A stretch of DNA of 64,000 bases from Bryum argenteum. Taxonomy: Eukaryota; Streptophyta; Bryopsida; Bryales; Bryaceae. A program made the translations under genes and the position numbers. Of this stretch, positions 35,300-46,696 are shown piece by piece. Numbering within the stretch: the first letter of the stretch is position 1; the number at the start of each line of letters is the position of its first letter. Location: contig CM073325.1 in the NCBI GenBank assembly GCA_037043015.1, positions 16,347,001-16,411,000 on the forward strand, read 5' to 3'. Under the pieces are notes generated by a model that saw only the letters and a list, made by a program, of their open reading frames with translations, did no database searches and was not told the DNA's origin.

Positions 35300-36843
35300 C
35301 CCCTAAAAATCCAAGCATTTCCTCGACCTCCAAAACCAAAAAATGCCATTTTTCACCTTCGTTGGGAAATGAGGAAATGGAGAAACTTTTTTTTCTAGTT
35401 TTAGACTTTGATCTGTAAGATCTTCTACCTAACATGTATACAAAAAAGTGGTCAAAATTTCAACGGTTGGATGTTTGTCATTTGTGAGATCATGACGATC
35501 AAAGTTTGTCCAACACTATTTTTTTGCCACTGCCTTAGAGGCATTGTCTAAATGGTGCCAAGGGCAACTTGATGATTATTACTCCAATCATTTTTCCCTC
35601 ATTTTTTTCCATGTAGGTAATCAAGTTGGGTATGCTCATGCAAAGTTTAAGAGACTCATTCCATGTTTTTGACCTTCATGTGCATTATTTTATGAAAGAA
35701 GGTATAAAAACAGCAATCAGTAAAACAAGCACCACATATGATATATTTAGTTTAAAAAAATTTGGATGGTGAGTAGGTGCTTTTATGAGTATGTGAATTT
35801 TGAAAGAAAAAAAATCTTGGAAAAAATCCAAAATCTCAAATTCCGGCAATTTTTGAAAGAAAAAATTGTAAAATTACTAAAAATCGTGAAGATTGATTTT
35901 TGAACTTTTGGAGGTTGCCCTTGTAAAAATGGTAAACTTTTTGACTTCAGTCACTTTGGAATTTAACCCCTAAATGGTTTGACTCATTTGTAGTAAAATG
36001 AACACATCCTCAAAAGCATTGTCATAGGTGGAGGTAAAAGTGTGTTATCCAAATCTCAACCGTACAATCTTGTCGTAGACATATTGAACATCATGTGGGT
36101 CAAATTTTGAGTCATGAGGCTTCATAGATTGCGAGATCATAATGTATTAATACTCAAAAATGATCACATAATTTCATCATTTTCACTTTAAAGTGAAAAT
36201 GCTACCATTAGACTTATTGCAATGAAAAAGTCACCAATTAGAATGTTGTTCACCTTCATCTCAGTAGCATCCTTGAACAAAAAAAAACCATGAAAAAAAT
36301 TTCTTTGTGCAAATTATGGCCCTGCAATGGTGAAAACTGCCCTAAATTTTACAAAGGAAAAAATGTCTAAAACTAGGCTGCTGTCACTGAAATGCATGCC
36401 ATTAATTCATACTTCATTGTATGGGTCTGAGATTTTTATGACATGAACTAGACTTGATTTGGGACCCAACCCAAGTGATTTCGTCCAAAACGGAGTCCGG
36501 ATGAAGAAGTTATGGCTCTCCAAAGTTTCTGTCATCCAAAATGTCGATTTTCGACATTCGGCCCGCTTAAGGGTTAAATAGTAAATTGGTAAGGAACATA
36601 TTCCCAAAAAAGAATACTTCAAAAAAGCTAAAGTTAAACAACCCATTTTGGACTTGAAACCTAAAATTTCTAGATGAAGCTGTCAAAATTAAAATTTGGC
36701 TTTGCAGATTTTACCACATACACAATACAGTACAAGGAGCACCCAGTAAAAATCTCAGGCAAAAATATCAATTTAACCCCTTAAAATGAGCTGCCCAAAA
36801 TCTCAAAAAACCAAATCGATTTTCCTGGATTCTTAGGGGTTAA
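35296..36843. mobile_element. TTAA-bordered composite element (1548 bp) with an inner copy
   Basis: Begins TTAACCCCTAAAAATCCAAG and ends CCTGGATTCTTAGGGGTTAA. Inside, 35962 (TTAACCCCTAAATGG) to 36577 (CTTAAGGGTTAA) may be a nested related copy, and 36,690-36,800 is an inverted match to 34,740-34,860. No transposase frame was seen. It is a non-autonomous member of the same family. Confidence 0.6.
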
Positions 36844-37610
36844 CCGACTTAAAATAAGTTTAGAGTTTTTTCTTTTACTTGTCTTCCAATACTCAATATG
36901 GAAACCTCCTTCACTGGCAGTTGCTGGTAATTCTGATAATGTTGTGCGTTAATTCCCAAAAAAATTCATAAGTAGTTCCTGGCTACAATTTCTAATAATT
37001 ATGCCCTGACTTCAAGTACAAACAATTTCACTCATTAGAACCTGAGTTCCAAAGTTTGAACCTGCCGCCCAAACAGCTGAAGCTTGCATCACATGTGCAA
37101 CATGATGGAAGCTCAAGTTTATCATGAGAAACACACGTAGACATAGTGGAAGCCATTCATTTGGCTATGATGGAGCAACCTTGGGCGGGGAAGGAGTTAC
37201 CTTGGTGGTTCTCGATGTATTTCTCAAACGTCTAATACCGTATGTCGTAGGTTAGTTTGACAGAAATTAAATCAAAATCGAAATACCCTGGAAGTTCTAT
37301 TCTTATAAAATAACGGTATCTACACTCAAATGAAACTGAAATTGAAAATCTCAGAAAAATTTAATTATTCTAGAGCAAGGTGTCCAACTGGCCTATAATG
37401 TACAATACATTGCCTTTTGGCTAAAAAGAAAAAAAAAAGAAAGAATGCATGCGTTCAATACTTTTATCATGAGTTTCTTGGAGATTTACTTGAAAGAACA
37501 AGTACTTGTTGGCCCACAATCAAACATAATATTTTTCAGAATAAAAAAATAAAGTAGTGACACAGTTACACGCGTTCAGTATAAGTGTTGGCCCAATCTT
37601 AACATTGTTA
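36844..37610. other. Intergenic, no gene seen
   Basis: About 770 bp of AT-rich DNA. No feature was recognised. Confidence 0.45.
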
Positions 37611-37774
37611 GGGACGCCTTACATATGAAGTTAAGCCATACATGGGGCCGATGAAGAGCAAACCAAGATTTTTTTAATGTAATTGGTTCATTTTTTGAAT
37701 TACAAGTAATGGACGAATCACATTGAGAGAATTTTGGCCCCATGCACGGCTTGACTCCCCATGTAAAACGTCCC
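37611..37774. repeat. MITE-like palindromic element, copy 3 of 3
   Basis: 164 bp. Begins GGGACGCCTTACATATGAAG, ends GACTCCCCATGTAAAACGTC then CC, and is flanked on both sides by TTA in the same orientation. A 3-bp TTA duplication would fit the PIF/Harbinger group. Related copies lie at 3685 and 10206. Confidence 0.75.
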
Positions 37775-38327
37775 TTAGTATATGATTCATTGCGAAAATG
37801 TTGGTTTTGTATCTTCAATGGAAAATTTAGACAAATGATACGATGAATGTGTTGTAATATCGACCTTTGAAGTCTCTCTCGGTAAAGTAAGGCAGCAAAA
37901 CTTGCCAGAAGCACTAGCTATCAAAAATTGTAAGAACTATAGAGGTAGTGACATGAGATAAATTTTATTGTAATATCCATGTACTCAATCTAATGGGAAC
38001 TATGGAGCTTTGGATACAACTTCATTTCAAAACAACATTTGATTTAATTATTCATGAAAAAACAATATCAATATCACTCCACAAAGCTTTGCCATCTCCA
38101 AAAGAACACCATCTAGTTTTCATCACCGCCACACATGCAAATTGCTTACAACTATGGTTTGGGGTGCTGCTATCATGAAGATCAATTGAATAGTTGTAGT
38201 TGTAGTTGAACATGTTGAGATGTTGCTGCATAGGCAGCAACATTAATTAATTAACCTAATGGTATTTCTTGCCACATGGACCCCCTTAAGGGGATGCCAC
38301 ATGGGCCCATGAACGCGCTTTATTTTG

Positions 38328-38328
<1 letters not shown>

Positions 38329-38356
<28 letters not shown>
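38329..38356. repeat. TA microsatellite
   Basis: An uninterrupted run of about 14 TA units. Confidence 0.9.
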
Positions 38357-38360
<4 letters not shown>

Positions 38361-38455
38361 TTATTTTTATTTTTTTTTGAGGGGAGCCCCCAGCTCTTTT
38401 GTACATTTTCAGGGGGAGGAAGTAGCTGCAAATGATATGGGATAAATTTCTCCCC

Positions 38456-38665
38456 AAGACCCCCTGCCCAAGGCCCCCTGCCCCAAGACCCCCTTCCCCA
38501 AGATCCCCAAGACCCCCAAGACCCTCCCTTAAGACCCCCAAGACCCTCCCAAGGCCCCCTTAAGACCCCCAAGACCCTCCCAAGACCCCCTTCAGACCCC
38601 CAAGATCCCCCAAGACCCCCAAGACCCCTCCAAGACCCCCCAAGACCCTCCAAGACCCCAGCTGG
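38456..38665. repeat. C-rich tandem repeat (CAAGACCCCC)n
   Basis: About 210 bp of 10-13-bp units of CAAGACCCCC and CAAGACCCTC. The minus strand is a series of G-runs separated by TCTT, able in principle to form G-quadruplexes. The long Gly/Leu/Trp-rich minus-strand frame across it (38243-38755) is an effect of the repeat. Confidence 0.85.
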
Positions 38666-39181
38666 ACCCCTCTCATACCCCTCCGCATTTTGAGGCGCAC
38701 TTTGCGGCCCGCACTCCACGGCGTTAACGAGATTTGGGGAGATAGTTGTAGTCAAATTTTAGTTGTTGTAATTATGTTATAGTTTGAGCATGCGTAGTCA
38801 GATGTAGTCACATGGAGAACAAATTCAGCTGCAGCATACCATAAAGAATTTGTTTGTTACAACTCACATCACAATGCTGCCCCATGGATATGCATTGCGG
38901 TTTCATCGTACCATGATCTAGAAACCAACCAGTGGCCCGGCAGAATTTGCAGGCATCATCGATAATAACCATGTCACTGGAACTGGAGAAATTTCTTACT
39001 GAAATAAGATTGCTTTGTATCAACAATAAACTAAGATCCATACTATTCGAATTTGGGCACTTCACAAGATCATTTCGAAGACAAGCTCATATTCCACTTC
39101 TTCCCTTGTGTCCATTATCTTTAGGTTTTTTTGTTGCTTTAGGTAAGCTAGATGAAGGTGATAAATTCAATGTTTTTGCCT

Positions 39182-39259
39182 AGGGTATTTCCTATACTAC
39201 AAGGTTTGTGTGGAGAAAATTGCAACTCCACACATACCTTGTAGTATAGGAAATACCTT
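39182..39259. repeat. Near-perfect hairpin, 34-bp arms
   Basis: 39182-39215 (starts AGGGTATTTCCTATACTACA) and 39226-39259 are reverse complements with two mismatches, around a 10-base loop. It sits inside a degraded member of the TTAA-bordered repeat family (39100-39560). It could be a folded-back duplication; whether it is transcribed is unknown. Confidence 0.85.
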
Positions 39260-39894
39260 GTTAAAATGAGTTTTGACAAGTTTTACAAGGGAAACCTTCC
39301 AAATTTATAAGAGTAAGCTCTGAAGTTTTAAAAAAAGTGTTGCATAAACTTTGGATGTTACGATCTTGCAAATGACAAACATCTAACAATCAATTTTTGG
39401 ACTAGTGACTGACTATATGCTTATTTATGAGGTTATGCGATTGGAAGTTTAAAAAGAGTTTGGAAATGTGGTTCACACTGGCTAGGAATGCATAGAGGTA
39501 GAAAATTGCAGTTTTGAGGTTTCAAGCTCCAAATACAGAGAAGGAGATTTAGGAGTTAAGAAACAGAAGTCTCAATGAGCTGTGTGGATCAGATTCTTCA
39601 TTTGCTTCATATTCAACAACTTTCAGTGAAGTTTTTTTTCCTTAAGCAACTAGAGTTTCCTACAGATTTGTTCTTCCAATTTAGTTTGACAGTTTGACAC
39701 TTTGACTCCCTAGTTTATACCAAGACTACAAAATATGGCCATTCTTAGAAGTCAGTACATGGTTTCATTTACAACCTCCGTATATGGCAACTCTAGTACT
39801 GCATCTTATTTGCTGTAAGCAGTAACCAGTTCATAAGAAGTTAAGTGTGATGACAAAAGGAAAACTCAGCTTATCATTAAGAATTTGTGGCAAC

Positions 39895-40205
39895 TTTATA
39901 CTTGGGGCCGGATTGAGGGCCGGCCCGAATTCTTCAAATTTCAACCAATAGGATGGCTCGAATCTCTCAATTCGGGCCCAAGGACTTTATACTAAGGCCC
40001 GACCGAAACTTCAACTTATCCTATGTGGCATCCTACGTGGCACTGTTTTGGCGCCAAAATCTTCGGGCCCAAGTGATGCAATTGGGACAAGGTTTACCCG
40101 GTCCCGAACTTCCCACCTTGGGCCCAAACTCTAGCCGTTCAATCCGGCCCGCTCTCCGGCCGGCCCCAGCTTGGGTATAAGGTCCTGCCACTTGGAATAA
40201 GGAAG
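39895..40205 (+). promoter_or_regulatory. GGGCCC-rich promoter-like region
   Basis: Several TTGGGCCC/TTCGGGCCC words, which resemble plant site II (TGGGCC) elements bound by TCP factors, plus GGCCGGCCC palindromes. They are followed by GGGTATAAGG at about 40,174 and a pyrimidine/purine leader. A CCAAT word (CAACCAATAGG) is at about 39,943. The short frame downstream (40269-40556) begins with ATG and has a hydrophobic stretch but no recognisable family. The region could also be a retrotransposon LTR end or drive a non-coding transcript. Confidence 0.3.
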
Positions 40206-40691
40206 AGAGCGGAGTTCAGTCCAGTTCAGTTCAGCTTTCTTACGACATCTGTGTAAAGCCTGCTTCTCTTGGATTCCATTCCCCCGTACTTTTCATTTCA
40301 CGTCAAAGCAGTTCTTGCAGCTTTTGATGATAGATCGCATTCAATTGCTTATGGCAGACTATCACTTATGGAACAGGTAGAAGATTTGTTTCTGGGCTTC
40401 ATTAACATGAATTTCTACATCATGTTTTTGTTTGGCTGTTGTTCAATATTAGTTTGTTGTGCTCTTCGCAAAAGACTGTTGCAATCACTTTACCCTCTCC
40501 TGACTATTATCATTGTTGGACATAAGATGTATGATATACAAAGACAATACTCATAGTACATATAATTAGATACAATTTGAAGTATTGGAAGAAATTCTGA
40601 TCAGCTAACAACACAAAATATGGGATTGTATTTGTGCTAACATTGAGGCGATTCTGAAAACATGGTATACTTACACCTTAGAGAACACATT

Positions 40692-40985
40692 AGATACTTG
40701 CAAACCTACGAGAACCGGTGAAGTCTTGTGAACGTAGAAGCACCGGTTGATACTTGCGAACCTTCAAGAACCGGTTGATACTCGCTAAACGATAATAACC
40801 GGCTGTTAATCATGAGCCAAGTACACCCGTCTGATACTCGTATACCTATGAGAACCGGCTGATACTGATTCTTGCAAATGGCCACGAAAAGGCTGAGGAT
40901 CTTGAACCTCATTGAACTGGTCGCAACACGTAAAACTACGAGAACCGGCTGATGCTCGGGAACGATCGAGAACCGGATGATACTG
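40692..40985. repeat. Tandem repeats with AGAACCGGYTGATACT core
   Basis: About seven degenerate units of 25-60 bp sharing GAGAACCGGCTGATACTCG. No coding function is supported. Confidence 0.7.
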
Positions 40986-42999
40986 CGGCCACAATTTAAC
41001 ATGGCCGGGTCTAGTTTTAGGTTTATTGAAAGTCAAATTCGGGGATCTCGAAATCGGGCAGCTGAATCAGATCGGCACTTCGAATGGAACCTGAACCAGC
41101 ATAGTCTTCGGGAGACGAGTAGTCATCGCCTGCACTTCTCGTAGCAGCTTGACGGCTGCCGGTGCTCTACTTAATTCGGCTTCACTGCTCACGTGCGGAG
41201 ATTTTTCATAAGCATGGCAATCGTTCCGGGTCATTTGCAGGAATTGGTAGTGGACGAGTCGAAGGTCATAATTCGCTCCTCAATTATACTCTAAAATCCT
41301 GGATTCACCAGTTTCTGAGTTCACGATGTCCTGCTTGGAAACTAGCCTCGATCTCATTTGATTTTCTCGATTCAGTAGCTAATGTCATGCATCATAAGTA
41401 TTTCGATGCGTTCGGGGCTTCCTAAGACTTTTATCAACTTTGTAGAGTCAGTTTCGGTGGTAAATTCATGTATCATTTCCGCGCGAATAAATTAGCTACT
41501 CCGGAGGTGTCAGCATGTTGTGTTTCGTATTTTGCTTCAATAGCTTCCTTCCTGGCTTTCAATCATTAATTAATGTTTCAGTGTATTCATCAAAATAGAG
41601 CGGTCTACTACGCCGATAATTTGTAGATCCGCAAGCAGTAAAAATCGGTACCTAGGCTTAAAATATGAGCATTACGATTGAGTCCTGTAAGATGCAGATA
41701 GGGAGAAGAATCGAATTCTTATGAGTTGATCTGATCTTAAGTATCCAATGTCGGCAATCTATTGGTATCTGCTATTCAAGTTGATCGTCAGAGCGCTGAT
41801 TGGGAGTGAGCTCATAGAATTCTCCACACGTTGTTCATGGTTGTTTTAGGGGAATATGATTGTAAATGGGATGCACATGAATCAGTTTGCGTGGTTAACG
41901 TAAAATCTACCGACACGTTGTTAGAACTATCCTTACGTAACGTGACGCTGTATCTTCTATTTGCGTTACGATATAGCCCTTTCGGCGTTGGCCTAGTACT
42001 AAAGCGATGTACATGTTTTTTTAGGCCTCCGAGATTCGTTCGCTTCTGCGAAGTCAGGGCATGGAGCAACTCCTTGGAGGTTAGCTGGTTGTTAAGGAAC
42101 AGGATTTTTCTACCTGCAAAATTGAAACATCTGCATAGTTTTGTTGGAAGTATTTCTACATGTATAGTGGTTTTCAGGTGTTTGTAGTGTCTAAGAATTA
42201 TTTAGCTAGAAAACATCAGTAGAGAATTCAGATGTCAGGCATCAGCTAAGCCGCGTCTGTATTTTGAATCAGCTTGAGACTTCATGCCATTTCTTCCTCC
42301 CGCTGTTGTTGATGATCGCAAGAATATGCGCAGAGCCAAAAAATTCTTCGATAGATTGCATGCGCTTACTTTTCCAGTACGGAGCGGACGGACAAGTCAG
42401 CAACCTAAGGTTTACTTACCTCTGAACAATGTTTAACCAAATACAGAGTCACCACGATTAAATTCCCTCCTGTTATAGAATTTGACAAGTCATCATGCTA
42501 ATGAACCATCTATACTGCAATCTCGCAACAACCGCATGTAGAATCAAGGGAAAATCACATTGGTGTCTGCATAAGTCTGTCTCGAAGCTGAGTTTGCTGT
42601 ACTTGTAGTGAAGTCAAAATGATAAGGTCACGTTCATTCAGTTTCAACGGACCTAACTTATCCTGGTTAATTAGAAAATGTTCAATGGTGCTAATTGTAG
42701 TTCCAGATCGAGGTCCACTTGAGTAAAAAAATGACCACCAAATTGTTACAAATCACTTGCGGAAATTGGTCCGATCAGTGACCCTAAACACCTCAACGAT
42801 CAACGTATTTCGTTAAGATCCCTCACAAATGAATCTGTTATGTTAACACCCTCGACATGGTTTTTTCTGTGTACATGCTGCTACAGTTTCATGCCAGATT
42901 TGCAGTATCTGCTTAAACTCCTAAGAGTATTTCTGCTGTCTCCCTGACGAAACTGCACAACATATACTGCATAGTGTCCTGTCTCAAGATGGTGACGCT
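40986..42999. other. Upstream region of the CCCH-RRM-LOTUS-RING gene
   Basis: 2 kb without a recognised gene. The part nearest 43000 should hold the promoter and 5' UTR, possibly with a 5'-UTR intron. Open frames at 41162 and 41831 lack recognisable domains. Confidence 0.35.
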
Positions 43000-45900
43000 A
43001 TGGCAAACACTTGTATGTGCAGCTCAAGTTCATTGTTCCTTTCCAAATCTGAGGCGACGTGCCGCTACTTCACAATGCCAGGAGGTTGTGTTCGTGGGGA
43101 GAAATGTCTTTTCTCGCATCCTTCGGCGGAGTTTATGTCTCTGGAGATGGGGCAATCATTAATTCCAAAGCAAATTGGAGGTTCCAAGGTATGTCTATTG
43201 TTGAGCTCCCAAATAGGATGTGATCCTTGTCACCTTAATTTTAAATTGAGGATCGAAGGATACTGCTGAAGATGAATATACTGATAAGTTTCATGCATTC
43301 ATCAATAGTTTCTGTCAGCAATAATATCCTTACCGAAATCTGCATTTGTTATGGTCCTATCCTTCTTATGCAGAATAGTTTCCAACACTCTTTCTTGCTC
43401 GTACCGATGTGAAATTGACTGTGTAATCTCTTCGTTGGCATGGCGGTTACAGCGTGTCGGAGTAGAGGACTTACGTAAGAAGATATTTGTTGGAGGATTG
43501 TCCCCTTCAGTAGAATCTGGTAAGGTTCTGCATATCCTCAATCGTGTATAGCAGTATAGCAACCAAAGTAAGATACCGAAGGAAGCTCAAAGTTGCGGAG
43601 CAGTATCCTGGTTCCCAGCCAATTCATATCAACCTTTGAAGGTTTTAGCTCTTTCAGGAGCTCGACGTGTTTACAACTTCGTACAAGAATAATCCATGTA
43701 GAAACTCTTGGAAAATGTACATGTGTGGCAGGATACCAGTACTGATGATTTTGCAATTTATGCTTAGCATGTTTTAGGGCCTGCTCCAAGTCATAATGAG
43801 TAACGTAACTATTGACACCTGCTTGATTTGACGCGCTAAGTCGTAACGTACTGAATAATTCATTCGTCTATCATCCAACGTACTGCTGTAGTTGCCCGAT
43901 CCGATGGGTTAGACTTGTTGCATCCAGGGACTGCTTAATTAAAGCTTGATCTCTTCTTCATTTAAATTTCAATCTCTCCGCTCCTTTCGAGCGGAGATCG
44001 GGAATTTCCCTCAGCATAGACCTGAAGAGAAGTAGGTAGACAGGGTACCGCTACGCCAGATGCACGAAGTATTTGAATTCTTGACGGAGATTGAAGGGTA
44101 AAGAGTTTACTTCAGTAGGAATTTTTATTTAAGTTTCAGTGTACGCAGGGTGCTTTTAGCACTAAGTGTGTTCGGCCATGGATTTGTAGATGATTTGCGG
44201 GAGTTTTTTGAGTTGAACTATGGACCAGTCTTGGATGCTGTGGTAATTGGGAGCCCGGCAGGCGATCAGATGCAGTCTCGAGGTTTTGGATTTGTCACGT
44301 TCAAGCACGCAGCGTCGGTTACGGCTGCAGTGGAGGCACATTACATTAACATTTATGGAAAGAAGGTATGGCGGATGGAAGCACCGTATAATCGTAAGGA
44401 TCGCTACTGAAAATAGATTGCAGTTTGCAGAGTTGTACTGATTTTCAAATATGCTACAGTAATCTCGTCCTTAAATTGTGCTACAATATATAAGTACGTA
44501 AATTTCGTCTTTCTCAGCTGTTCCCTGCATCCCTATTTCTCGCAGGTGGAAATAAAGGGGGCAGTTCCTCGTACCGAACTACCAGCGCTAGAAGTGCCAA
44601 GAGCTGATTCTGATTCGGCTGAAACAGGAGTACCTCTGGCTATGGCTGCGAACAAAGCGTTGGATTTAAACGAAGCAGAGGTGCTCGAAGTTGTGACGCC
44701 TGGGTCGCTTTCTCTGCCAAAGACTGAAACCCTGCCGTCAAATCGGACAAGTTCAACAGCGAATTCCAGGCAAACCATCTCTATGGAAAATACGAGTTCA
44801 AGTCTGAGTGGGTCGCCCTCCACAGGTGTATTCAACGTGTCTGTTGATTCGAATTCTCAATCTTCAATTCGGGAGGCATCGTCAGAAGGTGTTTCATCGA
44901 ATGGACTACCTTCAGCAAATGGACCCAATGTACCTCGAGATCACTCTTTTCCGCAGTTCACCATGCGTGGAGCGTCATCCAGTATGCCTCAAGGAAGGAA
45001 GCCGACGTGGTTAAACACTTTCAAGGAGTGGCTTCCAGAATTTCTGACCAGAGTCTCCATGCGATTGAAGGACGGAGAGTGGTATCCACTTTCGTCTCTC
45101 AAAGGAGATTACAGAGCAATATGTGGTTTGGAGCTCGATCATGCTTCTCTAGGATTCGAGAAGCTCAGCGACTTCGTTCGATCGTTCCCAGAGCTTTGCA
45201 GAATGAAGATAGTTCCAGTGGGTAGGGGACCTGCTACTCACATGGTTCTCCTTCCACCCCTGACTCGAAATAATCCCTCAGCAGCTGGTCGGCGAAATCC
45301 TTCGAACATTACACCCCGTTCCTTAGTCGACGGTACACGATCATACGCTGAGGTCGCCTGCCAAGGTTCAGGTACCAGATTGGGTGCGAGGCTTGGCAGA
45401 CCTGTTGCACCACCACCTTCCAATCTTAGTCAACAGGGAATACATGCAGCATCTCCTGCACCACCAAGGGAAATGACTCCTTCCGTTGACCATCATCCAG
45501 CGTTTACTTATGGCCTTAAGCAGGAGTTGTCTGCGAGGGAAATGGGACCCAGGTCTTATACCGCTGTCGAAGGTGTCAATGCAGATTTGGCTACAAATTC
45601 TACTGGGCCACCAAAAACTTCATTTTCCCTAAGCGAAGGATCTAGCCGGAGTGATCTAAACAGCAGTACCTCGATGACATTTGATGCTAACTCTTCGAGT
45701 AGATGCCGATCAGCTGAAACCTTGTCTCTAGGGAAGACAAATTCCACTGACATAAATGCAGAACTTTCCAGTGAGGATATTGCTCTACTACTTGAGCTGA
45801 TATCACGACTTAAGAAGACGGGGATAGAACATGCGCAGCCTCCATATCGCCCAGCAGCAGGATTCCCTCCTGCTCCTGTGCCGATGCAAGACGCGCTTCC

Positions 45901-46696
45901 AGCACCCAGAAATAATGCACCTCCAGTGCAGGACTCTCAAAAGACGAAGGATTTGGACAATGAAAGAGAGAGATCTATATACTGCCCAATTGTCGAGCAG
46001 GACCCAAAGACACCAACATGCGGCACTATTCTTCCAACCACCCCTTTTAACCATCCTTTTGCCGGATTCCTTTCGGAGAACATCCCTTCTGCAAGCATGT
46101 GGACACAAGAGGCGAACATTGCCAATGTGGTTGGCTATGGCATTCCGAACCGGGGAATTCCGGCATTCAACCCCGCATGTCAGTTCTACGAGGTACAGTA
46201 CTACATAAGCACTTCATTTCGTGAATTTTTTTCAATTCGGTAGTGGCTGGCGTTAACCTATGTATATTCACCCATAGTTTCGAATGCGTACTAGTGGAGG
46301 GACTTGCAAACAGAGCTGTTTTGATCTTTACCGGTGATTAATCTTATCATAATCGAAGGTGTGTGCATGTGATAACCTTGCTATGAAGCCAATTGCGAAT
46401 GCTTCTACTTTATAATCGGATATGTGTTTGGCCAGGACTCTCCTACGGGGAATGATTCACCATACGGCACGCCCAGTGGATTTCTTTCAGCTGCATCGAG
46501 CCCAGGTCAAGGCTCTTCAAAGATGACTGGAGCATGTGACATGTGCTTCGAAAGACAAGCTTTGTGGGTTGCTGTTCCCTGCGGTCACCAAACCATATGC
46601 GCCAATTGCAAAAGCAGGATGGGTCAAGGGAACCAAGACATGGCCAAGTGCTTCGTCTGTAATGGGTATGTGGAGCGATGGTTCGCTCTTCACTGA
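43000..46696 (+). CDS. CCCH zinc finger - RRM - LOTUS/OST-HTH - RING protein, 5 exons
   Basis: Exons: 43000-43188, 43453-43519, 44190-44365, 44546-46192 and 46436-46696. All introns are GT-AG, and phases agree over 780 codons (779 residues). The CCCH finger is C21-x8-C30-x5-C36-x3-H40. The RRM runs from about 72 to 152, with RNP2 KIFVGGLS and RNP1 RGFGFVTF, and crosses three exons. A Ser-rich linker follows. The LOTUS/OST-HTH domain is at about 299-381 (WLPEFLTRVSMRLKDGEWYP, then LGFEKLSDFVRSFPELCRM). A long Pro/Ser-rich linker ends in a C3HC4 RING at 727-768 (CDMCFERQALWVAVPCGHQT). Plant CCCH-RRM proteins with a LOTUS module are known; they bind RNA, and the RING suggests ubiquitin-ligase activity. 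The target is unknown. The ATG lies 20 codons before the first CCCH cysteine. Confidence 0.86.

Noticed and set aside
38243..38755. 170-codon minus-strand Gly/Leu/Trp-rich ORF
   Set aside because: It is produced by the CAAGACCCCC repeat; no start context or family.
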